Assembly (NCBI GenBank): GCA_021234155.1
Contig: JAJEKV010000023.1
Location: 3,132,243-3,196,242 of the forward strand
Direction: 5' to 3'
DNA: 64,000 bases
Source: Isoetes taiwanensis
Lineage: Eukaryota > Streptophyta > Lycopodiopsida > Isoetales > Isoetaceae
Shown one piece after another: positions 1-11,560 of this stretch. The notes beneath the pieces are model-generated. The model saw only the letters and a list, made by a program, of their open reading frames with translations. It was not told the origin of the DNA and did no database searches. How positions within the stretch are numbered: position 1 is the first letter of the stretch; each line of letters starts with the position of its first letter. The position numbers and the translations under genes are program-made.

Positions 1-1490
1 AACTTGGCGCCTACGTAAACTTAACAAAGGTCTCATGGGGGGCTTGTCAATATTGGTCGAGGCGATGCACATTTGCATGATAAGCGTGAGCACCAAACGG
101 TGACATCAGATCCTGTATGGAGAACCAAGATAAACAAGGGGTTTGCAAAGGAATATGGAATACCTCGAAATCAGTCTTGCCGAGTTAAGCGAAATGGTGG
201 TGCCATCGACCCACGCGTGGTGTAGCCATGCGGGACGTTGGCGATGTTAGCGATGAGCTGCGCTAACCGGTCGGGATTTGGAGCCGGAAGTTCCATTTGA
301 GAGAATTCGTAAAGTTTAGCGCGTTAGCGCCCTTACCGGTCGAACCAACAAGGGCTTCCACGGAAAGTGGGCGTCAAGAAAGATCTGATTTCGAAAAGAG
401 CGGTCCCCAGGGAGCGGTAGCTTGAAGTGTAGAAAATTTTGGTGCAGCCATGGCAAAGATTAGCGGAAAGTTTTCTCCTAAGTTCTTGTTGCTTGGAATT
501 GGCTGCTAACTCCATATAGTATCTAAGCCTGGATGAAGATGGTTTTTCCTATAGTAATCCAGGGGTAGGGAAGATTGGAGTGGTAGTTTTTAGTACAATC
601 CTTGACACTTACGAGTTATATCCGCTTTGTGATAATTCTTTCCATCAATCCCATCTGGGGATATCCTATGTAAATTTTTATATATTAATACATACTCTTA
701 CCCTCAAAAAAAAAAAAAAAAGATTAGCGGAAAAGAACAGTGATTCAAAGGCGGAGGACGAAGGCAAAGAACGGAGGATGAAGGCTCAGAGAGATGAAAA
801 GGTTTAGGGCGCGCAAATGTGGGCGAAGGGTCATGATGAGGGTGAAACGGTAACCATTGATGGTGCCAGGTGTCGAAAGATGCCAAGGAGGGGATTGAGA
901 GGCAAAAATTTGGCTAAGTCCCCAAACAACCAAAGGAGAAGTAATGAGCGGTGGAGATGAGTCGTGAGAAAATGATCGGATGTGACGAGGGTGGCCAAAG
1001 GACACATATTAATGGGTGGCGGGTATGAAAAGAAGCAATGGCATTTAATCCGGGCAACTTTCGAAGTGGGATATCATTAAGCGGAATGTGTCGAGAGGGA
1101 ACCATGGCTAGATATGCGGCGGGGAGAACGATTCTACGTTTAGAAGCTTGACCTTGCATTACAAAACACGTTGGCGATTTTTTGATTGGTCCGCGTCGAC
1201 AAGGAGTTCCTTGGTTGGCTATATAAAGGCGAACAGGGAGTGAAGCGAAGACATTCGATGGCTATTTCCGGCATGGCTGCTTCTTTGGTTTGAGCGAGAA
1301 GCGCGACGATGCCCTAAGCTGTCAAGAGTGGATTACTTGCAAAATGAATTATGCGGACCTCATTTATTTGCCACAATCGTGGCTGAGAATGGATGGTGTT
1401 AGGGATGGTGAACATCCAGATCCTCATACCAGCGGGATGGAGGTGGTTACACGCCATTTGGGACCACTGGCGGAACCTCTACCACATCTT
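1..1490. other. No gene recognised; flank of the gypsy element
   Basis: No convincing coding region on either strand. The stretch holds an A16 run at 706-721, a TATA-like site near 1,220 and short minus-strand open frames that are proline- and serine-rich without recognisable motifs. A 3' LTR matching the 5' LTR of the gypsy element at 7,670-8,440 would be expected here, but no matching block could be found, so it is lost, too diverged, or replaced by other sequence. Confidence 0.5.
1220..1228 (+). promoter_or_regulatory. TATA-box-like site
   Basis: TATATAAAG, preceded by a GC-moderate stretch and followed about 30 bp downstream by an ATG at 1,258. It has the form of a plant TATA box, but the frame after the ATG closes quickly and no coding sequence is recognised downstream. 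It may belong to a lost LTR or be chance. Confidence 0.25.
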
Positions 1491-1494
1491 AGCA

Positions 1495-2935
1495 TCACCT
1501 GCGCTTTCGAACCCGGAGTAGGGTTTTCTTCTTAGGACTTAGTAGATGGGGCTCGAGCCCGTTTTTTTGTATATAGGCGGTGCCCATAGCGGAAATGGCG
1601 GGTACATGCCCCACATTTAATAAAAAAATCCACCTATAATATAATATGCCTTTGTTTTTAGTCACTTTCGGTTGTGGTTGTGTCTTGAGCGGCATCCGTT
1701 TTGTTGATTGTAAACTTTTACGTGTGATGAAATGTTTTTGGAGGAAGCCATTAACCCGTGTAGGTAATAGAGTGCCATCTAACTTCGGCCCGGTTTGAAA
1801 GCATTTGGGTCGAACCACTTGAACAATTTGATAAGGGCCAAACCAACGAAACTTAAGTTTACCGGAAATTTTTTGTATAGAGAATCATAAAGAAGAACCA
1901 AATCTCGCCGTTGAATGTTTTTGTCTTCATCGTTTGTCATGTAAAGATTTTTGCAAGCTGTTGTCCATGAAGAACACGAATATAAGCATCCCTTCTAAGT
2001 TCATCCAAGCTGTTCCAATTGATAGACCCTTTCTTTGAGTGCGGCGGCCAGGGATTATAGGCGTGCCGAGTTGAAAAGCGTAGAGTGGGTAGGATGTATT
2101 CAAAGCGGCATGAGAGCTTTTCGACCATAAACCAATTTGAAAGGAGTGTGACTGTAGCTATTTTGAAACAAGTATTGTAGGCCCAAAAAACGATAGGAAG
2201 CTTTGTTTTGCGGTCTATATAGAAGCGTCACAAAATTTTCTTGAAATTGTGACGAGGAGTTTTGTTGGTGCTACGCCAAACCATTACCTTGAGGATAGTA
2301 AGGTGTGCTCTTGTGATGATGTATCGGGGAGATAATCCGTCAGCTCCTTGATGGTATGATTGATAAAATGGACACCCGATCACGCGACCAGCTCAGGTGG
2401 GGCAGCCAAATCAGCGTGATAATTTGTTGATAGAGGACCTTGGCGTGCTTGCCGCGGTGTTGTCACGGAAGTCGCGCAAGCTTCCACCCATTTAGTAAGC
2501 GTGGTCGGTGAGAACGAGAATGTAGCGAACGCGGGTGTGCGCAGCGGGGAAGGATCGATGGGTCCCACAAAATACATTCCCCATTCTTTGAAGGGAAGTG
2601 GCGTGGCGGCGTCAAGGGAAAAGCGCGTCGGGCGGTGGGCCGTCCCCCACCCAGCAAGCATCACACATCTGCGGCGTGGGGCGTGGCGTCTTTGAAGAGC
2701 GTGGGCCAAAAATACCCGGCTAGAAGGATTTTGCGTCTTGCGTGGTGTCACCATGAAAATGACCACCACAGAGCCCTTGATGAGCTTCTCCCGGACAATA
2801 TGCGGAACTTCATGAGGTAGAACACGGCGCCGAAGGATGGTATCCTTACCCTTTTGTAAAGATGTCCTGCAACCATGGTGTAGTCCGCGGACGTCGCGGA
2901 GAAATTGATGGCCGGCGGGATTGTCGTTTGGCATG
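1495..2935 (-). pseudogene. Gypsy integrase, broken, first catalytic Asp lost
   Basis: Integrase inserts the cDNA into the genome. The minus strand shows the core segment PFKEWGMYFVGPI (family form PFEEWGLDFIGPI) and TKWVEA, then near 2,375-2,240 pieces like HFINHTIKELTDYL and STPYYPQGNG, then LDELRRDAYIRVLHGQQLAK and, at 1,920-1,800, the C-terminal stretch DLVLLYDSLYKKFPGKL followed by FRWFGPYQIVQVV. The tail LLPTRVNGFLQKHF ends near 1,720. In the core, the Asp that starts the DDE triad is Tyr (TAT for GAT) at about 2,573, and a stop sits where the Glu would be expected. An HHCC-like region occurs upstream around 2,850-2,680. This copy could not encode active integrase. Confidence 0.85.
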
Positions 2936-3119
2936 AAGGCGTCATGTCCTCGGGTGGAAGCGCTGAGGAATGCTATTTGAAAGTCATGGAACCAATGTGG
3001 TGTTGCCGTGACTAAAAAGTTGTGGCGTCGGGGAAAAGCGTCACGGAGACTCCGGTGGAGGGATCATCTGTGTGGATCGTGAAAGATAATCCGGGACAAC
3101 ATGATTTGCCGGCCTTGTG

Positions 3120-3670
3120 AACAATTTCAAAAGGGGCAAATTCTTGGAAAAAAAAGGACTCAACGAGCAATGCGGCCGTGGCGTGGATTTGTTGATCAAA
3201 TAAAGGAGTGCTTGGTGGTCAACAAAAAATTTGTCCTGGCCTTAAAAAGGTAGTGGCGGAGGCGTTGGACCTGAAAATGAGACCCAAAGCTTCACGCTAC
3301 GTGGCGGAATAGTTCGCTTCAGTGAGGTGAGTTTCCGGTTTGGGCGTATCGGTTTGGTTTGTCGATTAATGCGCATCATATTCTTGAGAAAGAACAGCTC
3401 AATAGCAAGCGCTTAGAGACATCGATATGAACATGAAAGGGCTTGTCCCATTGAGAAGGAACAAGAGCGGGGCTGGTAAGCAAAAGCTTCAATTGTTGGA
3501 AGCGACATCCGCTGGGAATTCCAAGCCCGGTGGATTCATCACCCGTGAGTTTATGAATGGGATCTGCAATGGCTGCTGAATCAGGGAATGAAGGTGGAGT
3601 AATAATTGACCTTACCGGGGAAAGGCGTGTCTCCTTGATATTGGCTGGTGCTTGAGCTTTGAGCACTGGC
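3120..3670 (-). pseudogene. Gypsy RNase H and connection domain, broken
   Basis: RNase H degrades the RNA strand of the RNA-DNA hybrid. After the reverse transcriptase, the minus strand shows IADPIHKLTG, FQQLKLLLTSPALVP and WDKPFHVHIDVS, the last being the first catalytic Asp segment of gypsy RNase H (family form F.VYTDAS). Around 3,335-3,180, in shifted frames, it continues with LTEANYSAT, REALGLIF and a segment like KFFVDHQALLYLINK. A stop codon interrupts SAT-REAL. The order and spacing are normal for Ty3/gypsy. Confidence 0.75.
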
Positions 3671-3839
3671 CCGATTTTGGCGGGGATCTGTGGTGATACA
3701 CCTTTCGCGACAACGTGTCCCTAACGGAACACACGAGGTGACACAAAAGGTGCATTTCTCGGATTGAGACTAATGCCGGACTCATCACATTTCTGAAAAG
3801 CGAGTTCCAATTTATCCAAATGGTCAGCCATGGGCTGTG

Positions 3840-4610
3840 GCGGAGAAGTCATCTTGAAAAATTTGCAAGAAGGGATTTTCCTTCATAAAATCATGGCGAG
3901 AGCATGATACGTTGAAAGCGTGGATGGAGAGTTTGATAATCCAAAAAAAGGACCTTGTAGGCAAAAGTGCCCCGGGATGGTGAAAGTAGTCTTGAGTTGG
4001 TCAAATTCTTTGATTGAGATCGATTGTAGCGGAAAAACCATCCATGAAGGAGTACATCTCATGTCCGGCAACCTCTTCGGAACTGGTGCGTGAAGGGAAG
4101 TGGAAAATGATCGCGCTCCGTGGCCTGATTGAGTTTTCGTTAGTCCGCATAGCCTTGGATCTTACCATTGTGTTTGAGTGCAATGACAATGGGGCTCACC
4201 CATTGAGAATGTTTGACCTCATAGATCAAAACCGTGACAACAAGGAGTTTGTCAATTTCCGCCTTGGCGATCCACGGTAGTGGGGTTGGCCGATAACATG
4301 TCGTTGCTATCTTGGACATGCATCAGATTTGGTAGGAATGGTGAGTTCCCCAAGGTTTTGTTGATCCCCGAAGATCTCTAGCTCGGCGAAAATGTGTTTG
4401 AACTTTTTGAAGGCGTGGCGGCCGATGCGATAGGGTGTCGGAAGATTTGCGGCAATTCCGGACGGTGATTGTTGCCTACATCCACAATCTCGACCGAGAT
4501 GCGAATATGGGGATAACTTCCGTGTCTGGACAATATGGCGGGGAGGTTGAAGCATAACGGGATCGCGTGGCACTCTGCGTGGTGAAAAAGAGGTTCCGAG
4601 TGTCATCAAG
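3840..4610 (-). pseudogene. Gypsy reverse transcriptase, broken
   Basis: The reverse transcriptase copies element RNA to DNA. The minus strand carries the segment YSFMDGFSATIDLNQ (family form YSFLDGFSGYNQI), then KTTFTIPGHFCLQ and FFGLSNSPSTLSTYHALAMI, matching the blocks before the catalytic site. The catalytic box itself lies in another frame at 3,859-3,845 as FQDDF, corresponding to Y/F-X-D-D, so both metal-binding aspartates are kept. At least one frameshift separates the two parts. The N-terminal third (4,610-4,200) is poorly preserved. Confidence 0.8.
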
Positions 4611-4879
4611 CGGAGGTTGCTTCATGGCCGGCGTGTACATCTACGGGGAGGCGGCGGGAAGTTCAGCATCTGAAAAGTGATCAACACGTTGGATTCCGAT
4701 TGCAAAAGGAGCCAGGTAAAGGGTCAAACAAAGCAGCCCAGGCGGGGTCGATCAAGAGTCATTTCTCCCCAAGGATCGGCATATTGAGGTAGGATGACAG
4801 AGGCGGACTTCATGAGGTGGAGCCCTGAGCGTGATAGATATTACGGGCGTCCTCGAGAATCGGTGTCGGAGAGAGGGTT

Positions 4880-5310
4880 CAGCGTTGTTGACCCGGAAAT
4901 GATTTTACTGTTTCCAAGTCCATGGTGGCATTGAGGTGACCATCTGTGATGACTAAGCCCGATCCGTGGCCCGATAATGGATACTCTTGGCTTTGGCGGA
5001 GAAAAGGTCTGCAGACCAACATTTCATAATCACTGGATCTTCTCAGCCTTCCAAACACCAAATTCAAGGGGAATCTGAGATCACCAATGTTGATGTGAAG
5101 AAGAGGCGTGATGCCTTGAGGTCGTGATATGGCCATTGGCCAATTTGATGTCATATGGGGACACGATAGAGTTGTTTGATACCCGGTTGTTTTGCGGAGT
5201 TTATCAGGTGATGAGATTGACGGCGCTACCTCCATCAATTTGAACATGATTGACTTGTTGATTGCCCATCGTGGCATGTACCATGGGAGTAGAGGTAGCA
5301 ACAGCCCCAA
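4880..5310 (-). pseudogene. Gypsy aspartic protease, broken
   Basis: The retropepsin cleaves the gag-pol polyprotein. On the minus strand, 5,239-5,210 encodes IDGGSAVNLI, the active-site loop with the catalytic Asp in the DGGS form used by several plant gypsy elements. It is preceded by MGNQQVNHVQ and followed after a frameshift by TPLLHINIGDL and LNLVFG, which fits the strands of the protease fold. A stop codon falls just after the active-site segment (LIT, then TGA), so the frame changes there. It sits between gag and reverse transcriptase, as expected. Confidence 0.7.
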
Positions 5311-5759
5311 CCAAAAGCGATCGGGAGTGGTGCGGTCCTTGAGGCGGGGCCGAGTTTCAAAATTGTGGCCAAACTTAAAGGAATTTTGATTTTTGCTAGT
5401 TCCTCTTGGAGTTCAGAGGCACGTGAGAAAAAAAGGATGCTTTGGATCCACAGTCTTTGGAGTGCGTGGTAATGAAGCGGCAACTTCTTTGAGTAGGTCA
5501 ACCTCGACTATATTTGGATAGGTGCGAGGCGTGGAGGTTGAGGCGTGGAAGGTGTTTCTTGTCTTTGTTGAGCTCGGTAGTGGCATGAACATTGGCTAAC
5601 GTCGCGGCCTTGCCTGACTTGCATGAGGTTGAGAATGCTTTGTGAACTTTTAGGCATGACATGCGGCATGAGTTTCTCCAAATCAAGGTGCAAAGTGAAC
5701 CTTTTTTTAGTCATCATGAGGAATGGTATCACTGCAAAAGCGGGTTCGCGTGCCCTTAG

Positions 5760-7595
5760 AAATAATGGTTAAAGGGGCGTGGCGCCACAGTGCGGCGTGA
5801 AACCAAAACCAACCCAATTTGATGGCTGAACTGGAGGATTAAGTGCACGAAAAATTTCTTCTGTGCTTGTTGATCCATCGAGGTTGATTGGCGGGGAGCT
5901 GGTTGATAAGCGTGATTCTTTGAGGTGTCGCGGCGAGGTGGCTTAGAAGAACAGGGCGGTCCGTGTTTGCAATTAGCAATCGAGTTGGTAAGCCGTGAAG
6001 CGGACCGATGTGGTCCGATTTGTGCCGGGAAAGCCGCACTTGAACTTGTGGAAGTTGAGGACACCCGTGGTGGTATGACCCCATTCTTGGCCGGTGATAA
6101 CGCGGCGAGCTTTGAAGGATCAAAAGGAGGATGTGTATTGGGTCCCGTTGTTGCTCTATTGCTGATAGAGTTGATTGGGTTGCACCCGGTGGTGGTATTG
6201 ATATTGCGATTGGTCTTTGAGGTGTGGTTTGCACTTGATAAACCATCTTGTTACGGAAAGGTGTAGGATGAGTGCGAGTGCACTTTTCCGTGGCATGATT
6301 GCACATGTTGCATCTTTTACAATGAGGCGGGCCATTGGTGGAGTTGCACTCATTAGCCAAGTGGCCTTGATATTTTGAGATATGGCACGGATCATTGCTT
6401 GGCTATGATTGGCGTGTTGAGGTTGAGCAGCGATCCCGGGGAACCATGGCGGGTGGAATGAAAGGGAGCTCAAGAAGAGCGCCACGGGAGGAAACATTGG
6501 TAGTGATTGACAAGATCGATAGCTTTTTGCTCAAAGTCTTGGGCGGTATTGATCATGAGTCGGATAGCTGGAGGAAGTCCTTGGAGAAACCGGACCAAGA
6601 TCCGCTCTGTGGTGGGGTACTCCTTGAGTTTCTTTGGCGAGAATGTGAAGTCGACCGCAAAATCCGAGAGGCGGACTCAAGTGGGCTCTTGTTGAAGGTC
6701 ATTGAGTTGCTTGAGATGAAGTTGATCATCATCCGTGGTCCCATAGTGAGAAAAAGCGGTTTTCATTTTCGTACCAATCTTGTTTCAGTGGCTTTTGTTG
6801 GACATGAGCCATTGATGAGGGAACCACCTTGGCGTGGTAGAAAAGATGTGGAATTTCAGTTGAGGTTGCGCATGACCATTTAGGACAGCCCGAGCCTCAA
6901 ATTCTTCCATGTGGGCTGAGCACTTTGGTCTAAGGGTTTGCCTTTTCGTGTTGCCAAAGGTAGGATAAGTCGCTTAAGGGTGCGAAAGGTAGAGGTAAAA
7001 AGTCTTTGGGCTGGGCGGGGAACATGATAATGAGGATATTGAGGTGGAGTTGGCGGTGGCATGGTGCACGAAAGACCGGATGAAGAGGTTCTTGAGGTGG
7101 AGGTCTTTGGAGGTGCACGATCATTGGTTTTGAGGTCGGGTAAGGTTGTAAAACAGGAAGAGTGGTGGGAAATGTAGGGAAGGGAAATTCCTGGGGAGGA
7201 GCAAAAGAGACCTGTGGATATCCCTGTCCACCCGTAGGAGATGATGGTTGTGAAGGCAGAGGCGTATGGCCAGAAGACTGATGGATGAAGGCATGTTCTG
7301 GGGTGTGAAAGTAAGGTTGAGCAGGTGGAGCCGGATAGGGCTCCTGATAGTGATGAGGATACGGAACATGTGAGCAATGCTTGCACGCGAGGCGGAGAAT
7401 TGGGGACGAGACATGACCGCGAGGGAGGGTGGGTGGCGCCCGGCCCGAGCCCTAGGCAGGAATGTGGCCTCCCTCAATGATGTCAGCTGTGAGATCCATA
7501 CATGTCACGAACAGCTTCCCTTCTATGATGGCACTCCAAGCGAGACGCCGTCTGGGAAAGAAGTTCTTCTGGCGTGAAATTTCGGACAGACATGG
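5760..7595 (-). pseudogene. gag: Gypsy gag polyprotein, frameshifted
   Basis: Gag forms the retrotransposon particle and binds element RNA. On the minus strand, 6,650-6,520 translates to a typical gag capsid segment containing LKEYPTTERILVRFLQGLP, followed by DFEQKAIDLVNHYQ. Further on, at about 6,321-6,279, is a CCHC zinc knuckle of the exact form C-X2-C-X4-H-X4-C (CKRCNMCNHATEKC), the RNA-binding nucleocapsid motif. A possible start is the ATG at 7,594, about 75 bp after the inferred LTR end, followed by the open stretch MSVRNFTPEELL. The region between start and capsid is shifted between frames several times. Proline- and glutamine-rich sequence follows the knuckle. Function is inferred from family motifs; this copy is broken. 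Confidence 0.8.
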
Positions 7596-7669
7596 CGACA
7601 GAAGAAAGGAAAATCGAATCAGACCTCTGTGAGGACCCTTGGATCTAACAGGAGAATCCGAGGGGACTA

Positions 7670-8440
7670 TGTCACGCCGGGATTTGCAAGAAAAAGAACA
7701 AGAAGAAGAAAGCGTAATAGAAGAGAACAATGAGAGGAAAATGATAAGCTTCCTTGATATCTATGATGAACATACATGAGCTCTCATGATCGAGAGAAGA
7801 CGAAGAGAGACAAGACTCAAAACTCATCTAAAAACTCATGTGCTAGCTCTACTCATATATATAGTACAATGGCCTTTGGCCCAATATAGACACTCGACCC
7901 GATCTCGATTGCCGACTCACGGAAGGAGGCCTGATTTGCAGGAATGTTGGCGGTGCCTCTTGAAGTGCCTAGAATCTGTGGCCGCTGACGCGGGCGGTGG
8001 CGGGCCATCACTTGTCATGCAGCCTCTTGTTGTTGGGCCGGAGGCTTTGACTGCGTGTGGTGCCGCTTTGGTCTTCTTCTTGGAGAGCCTTTGATGGCTG
8101 ACCCGGGTGTCGATGGATCCTTGTTCTTGACACTGGTCCGTCAGAGTGCATGAATAGTCGTACCCGGGAGGCTGGGACTAACAAGTTCTAAGATCCCTTT
8201 GCATAGCCCCTCCAATACAAACATCTATGATCCATGTTACCAAGGTCATGAGGAGGAGGTAAATTCCGTCCATGCTATCTTATTGAAACCGCCGACCCGA
8301 TGGGGCGTTCCCTAGGACCAATAGGAGTGTTGTAATCCAACCTCACGCGCCCGGTATACTTTGCCTTCCTTATGCGGCGAGTCGTCTCCTCTTTTGACTA
8401 TTGCTCTCACCTTATGATTGTCACATAAGAGGGGTTACAC
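7670..8440 (-). repeat. Candidate 5' LTR of the gypsy element
   Basis: Read on the minus strand it runs from TGTAACCCC at 8,440 to CGTGACA at 7,670, so it has TG...CA ends and a length of about 770 bp. It contains an A/T-rich TATA-like stretch (minus strand, about 7,868-7,855) followed by a C/T-rich leader, as in plant LTRs. Gag begins about 75 bp later. The boundary is inferred from the ends and position only, because no second LTR copy is available. The sequence just after CGTGACA does not match the usual tRNA-Met primer site. Confidence 0.4.
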
Positions 8441-9125
8441 ATTAAAAGGTTGTTATGAGGTCAACGCTAGCATCTCCTACTACTGTAGATACATGTCCCT
8501 CCATAGCAACAACATCAGATGCATGGCCATCTATCTCTCTGACATCCATGTTATATTCTAGTTTCAAGGCTCTACACTTTGCAACCCGTTTACGTGCCAG
8601 TCATCTCTTTTTATCCGATCTAGTTTCATTGATAGGTGTCATGTATAAGGGGTTGTTGGCCACAGCAGGTGGTGTTTTTTGGCGAGACTTCCCCATGTAC
8701 AAATCCTGGTGTGTTGCAATCTATACAACTTAGATGGTTGCAAAGAAGCCTAACCGGATAATATTTGTCACACATTCTACCTTGGGAACATCGCAAAATA
8801 ATTAATCTAAGATAGAACTTAAGACTCACCTTTGACGTTTGTCGCCACTGGCAAGTACGCAAGTATAGAAGTGTGGTAAGTTTTTGTCCCCTCCCTCAAA
8901 GTATATCCTATAAACATAAGAGCACATAAGAATACAATTATGATGCACATGGACATAAGGTTAATTGGTAAAAAAACATGTCATAGATTCATGTAAGAAA
9001 AGTATTCCTAAATTACTTAGGAATGGCTAAGTTGTATTATTGTGCAATTAAGTTGAATCTATGCAAAACAAAATGCAACCAGCTGGTGGAATTTTATTTT
9101 AAGAATGCCTAAAGTTAGGCATTGA
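8441..9125. other. No gene recognised
   Basis: A/T-rich non-coding sequence. Short open frames such as 8,455-8,733 show no motif or codon pattern that would support a gene. No repeat relation to other parts of the window was noticed. Confidence 0.5.
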
Positions 9126-9132
9126 GGTGACA

Positions 9133-9575
9133 CTACATATCCAACCCATGTTGCATAAGGTATTCCATAAATAAGGTAGCTTCCATGACCTCCACAAACT
9201 TATGGACTCTCACAAAGCCACGTTTACGAAAGCTAGCATACATTTGTCTTGCAAAATTTTCAATATTTATCTCCACTTTGACCTCCGGGCGTATCTCAAC
9301 TCCAAGCAACCCTATGGCTTCATACCACTCTCCAAAAACTCTCAAAGCCCAAAGCAAAGCCTTAATGTTCACTTGCATCCCATCATTCCCCAATGCAACA
9401 CTTTCGCAAACATCTTGCTTTTCACTTTCCCAATCCTCCACCTCTTCTAAGTATTGAAACTATTCCTCAAAATCATCATCATTTAGTGGGAAGGCATCTC
9501 CATCTCTAAAAAATTGCGCAACATGTTTTGGGTAGGAATCCCATGGCACATTCACCACCACCATCTGCATTATGG
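9133..9575 (-). pseudogene. Unidentified protein, possible last exon with one stop
   Basis: A 102-codon open frame (minus strand, 9,441-9,133) has a balanced composition with KVEINIENFARQMYASFRKR and a proper stop. Upstream in the same frame, after a single in-frame TAG, the frame stays open to 9,575 with MVVVNVPWDSYPKHVAQFF and an acidic LNDDDFEE. Just before that ATG the minus strand reads TTTCCATAATGCAG, a fair splice acceptor. This suggests a terminal exon of about 145 codons broken by one stop, either a real mutation or a base-call error. I do not recognise the family. There are no retrotransposon motifs. It could equally be part of an unknown repeat. Confidence 0.4.
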
Positions 9576-9877
9576 AAATTATGTTTTAAGTCAATCTATC
9601 TTCATGTTGGCAAGCACGTGCCTTGTTTTACGTGAAGGAACATAAATGCACTATTTATGCAAAAATTTGGCCAACACTTTATACTTGAATACACTATATT
9701 TGGCCAACAACTTTGAAAAACTTATATTTTTTAATTACTTGATTTTAAGTTAATTGAGTTCGGATTATATTTCAATCTATTTATTTTACTTTGTCTAAGT
9801 TAACATTTGTTTCATTTTATGTTCTAAGTCCACATTTTTGCTTAGCTTTGTCCTCTAAGTAAAGTTTGGCATGTCAT

Positions 9878-9967
9878 CTACTTTGTTAAAATGATGCATT
9901 TAAGTATGTTAAAGTGATGCATTTGTTCAAAGTTGTTAAACTTTGTTAGAATGATGCATTTGAGTTG
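9878..9967 (+). repeat. Short tandem repeat, about three copies
   Basis: The core TTTGTTAAAATGATGCATTT recurs with small changes (TATGTTAAAGTGATGCATTT, TTTGTTAGAATGATGCATTT). The copies are spaced about 30-45 bp apart in A/T-rich sequence. Confidence 0.6.
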
Positions 9968-9975
9968 AGTCAAAT

Positions 9976-10319
9976 ATAGGGATGAAATGTTAAGTTTTTT
10001 TTCTTTAATTAACCAAAATGTTTGTTTAAATGTGAACCACCTTGAGTTCACTTGGTAGGGTTGGCTCGAAATAGAATTTGGCGCCCTACATCAACAACAC
10101 AAACAATTAGTAGTGCTCAAAACAATAAGCTGGAAGGAGTAAATAGAAAACCTCGTGTTAAATTATTGTGTGTAGCTACCTAAGATTCAAATTTATCTCT
10201 AAAATATCTCTCCTGACCTAAATATCTCATGGTATAAGCAGTCATCTCCTTGGTATAAGCCTTTAGAACTTGTTTTGACATTGTGCACAATAATCTATTA
10301 GGTCTGCTTGATCTTGAGG
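9976..10319. other. No gene recognised
   Basis: A/T-rich sequence between the candidate terminal exon to the left and exon-like sequence to the right. On the minus strand it could be an intron of the same gene, but no splice sites beyond the two named in the flanking entries are convincing. Confidence 0.3.
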
Positions 10320-11060
10320 AAATTATACACATACCTTGTTTCCTTCAAAGAGAAAGAAGATAGATTTTTCAGTATGAATTGCCCAATCTGGAGCCACAAA
10401 ATGTTAAACTCGATTAGCTGCAAGAACATATCGCAATGCTTTTTGCCCAAATAATGAAGACCAGATTCAACCGATATTTTTCAATCCACAACAGCGTAAA
10501 TCTCTCATGCAAATGACCCAAATAGAGAAGCAGAAGCTCTGGCTTGCTTGGCACCTAATGGACGTCTAGCAGTTATATCATTTCACAGCTTGGAAGATAG
10601 GATTGTAAGACAATAACAATATGCAACAATTTACCAAGAGCCAATAACAATTTACAGTGTTATGCAATGTGCATAAAAATAACAGAGCAAAGAATTCTTC
10701 CAAAAATGCAAAACAGAGTATACAATTTGAATTTGACATTGACATTAGAACAGAGCATGGCATTGACGAATTTGAAAGGTGGGAAATGGCAACAATGCTG
10801 TACCAAATGGTCGGTTTAAGAGATCACAGAAAAATCAAGTATCTGCCATCAAGAATATAGCGATGGATTTGAAGACTCGGAACATAACCCACGAAGAAAA
10901 ATCATTCAGAGAACACAGAGCAATAACCAGAATTGATGATTTTCGAACTAAAGATCGAAGCCCGAGGAAATTATACAACAAAAGGGCAAAAATACTAAAC
11001 CGAACCATGCAATCATGGAAGAGAAGGCGCAGAGTCTCCTGCAGTCTGTGAAAGAAAAAA
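10320..11060 (-). other. Possible 5' exons of an unidentified minus-strand gene
   Basis: On the minus strand the stretch around 10,560-10,335 ends in GGAAACAAG followed by GTATGTGTAT, a canonical plant donor site. The preceding sequence has exon-like base composition but no long single frame, with stops in each frame. Farther upstream (11,060-10,870) the minus strand is T-rich with the look of a plant 5' leader and first intron, ending in TTGATGGCAG. With 9,133-9,575 this could be one split gene, now decayed. No protein family is recognised. This is inference from splice-like signals only. Confidence 0.25.
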
Positions 11061-11394
11061 CTTCAGTTTGAGTTCTAAGATGCCATGGGCGATTAACCCA
11101 AAAATGCAAAGGAATTTTTTTTTAGCCCTTGGATATACCACTGTTTTGCTTGGGTGACTGTTTGCTTCAGCGACCTTATGCTCTCTGTGCTACACGAATG
11201 CTCTTGCTCCTGCGATTTAAACCCCGGTGATTTATTCCCCGAATTGATACAAAAGCGTACATGGTACAAAACAATGGTTCCACGGGTGCATAAACCCGGA
11301 TAAATGCAACATGTGCAAAACCGGATAAATGCATAGGATACCTGCTTCAACGACTCCTCCTCACTGCGAAATCAGCTTCAAAATGCTTTTGCTT

Positions 11395-11560
11395 GCTCGT
11401 TCTACCTTGCTGATAAATATAAAAACCCTAATGCACTTCTGATCGGATGGAATCCGCACCCGCTTCAAAATCCGCTTGCTTGCTGCTAGGTGTTTGCTGG
11501 CTCTGCCCTGCTTAAAAAAATGAAAACCCTAAATGCAGCTTCAATCTGATGAAATCGGCA
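11395..11560 (+). repeat. Imperfect direct repeat, two copies of about 100 bp
   Basis: Two neighbouring blocks share TGCTTGCT, a run of A with AAAACCCTAA, ATGCA and TTCTGATC/TCTGATGAAATCGG in the same order (about 11,385-11,460 and 11,480-11,560). Just to the left, 11,298-11,333 has a smaller duplicate of CCGGATAAATGCA. The sequence reads like promoter or LTR leader sequence but nothing more can be said. Confidence 0.4.

Larger units (their letters stand above)
1495..8440 (-). mobile_element. Decayed Ty3/gypsy LTR retrotransposon
   Basis: Read on the minus strand, the order is 5' LTR (8,440-7,670), gag, protease, reverse transcriptase, RNase H and integrase. This is the Ty3/gypsy order, with integrase last, as opposed to Ty1/copia. 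Every domain is recognisable in conceptual translation but broken by stops and frameshifts, so the copy is non-autonomous. The integrase C-terminal tail ends near 1,495 with no visible chromodomain. No 3' LTR is found to the left. The lineage within Ty3/gypsy cannot be fixed by eye. Confidence 0.85.

Noticed and set aside
706-721. A16 run as a retrogene or SINE tail
   Set aside because: No recognisable gene or SINE promoter boxes to its left and no target duplication.
2501-2820. Plus-strand open frames over the integrase region
   Set aside because: The minus strand carries clear integrase motifs at the same place; the plus frames are shadows.
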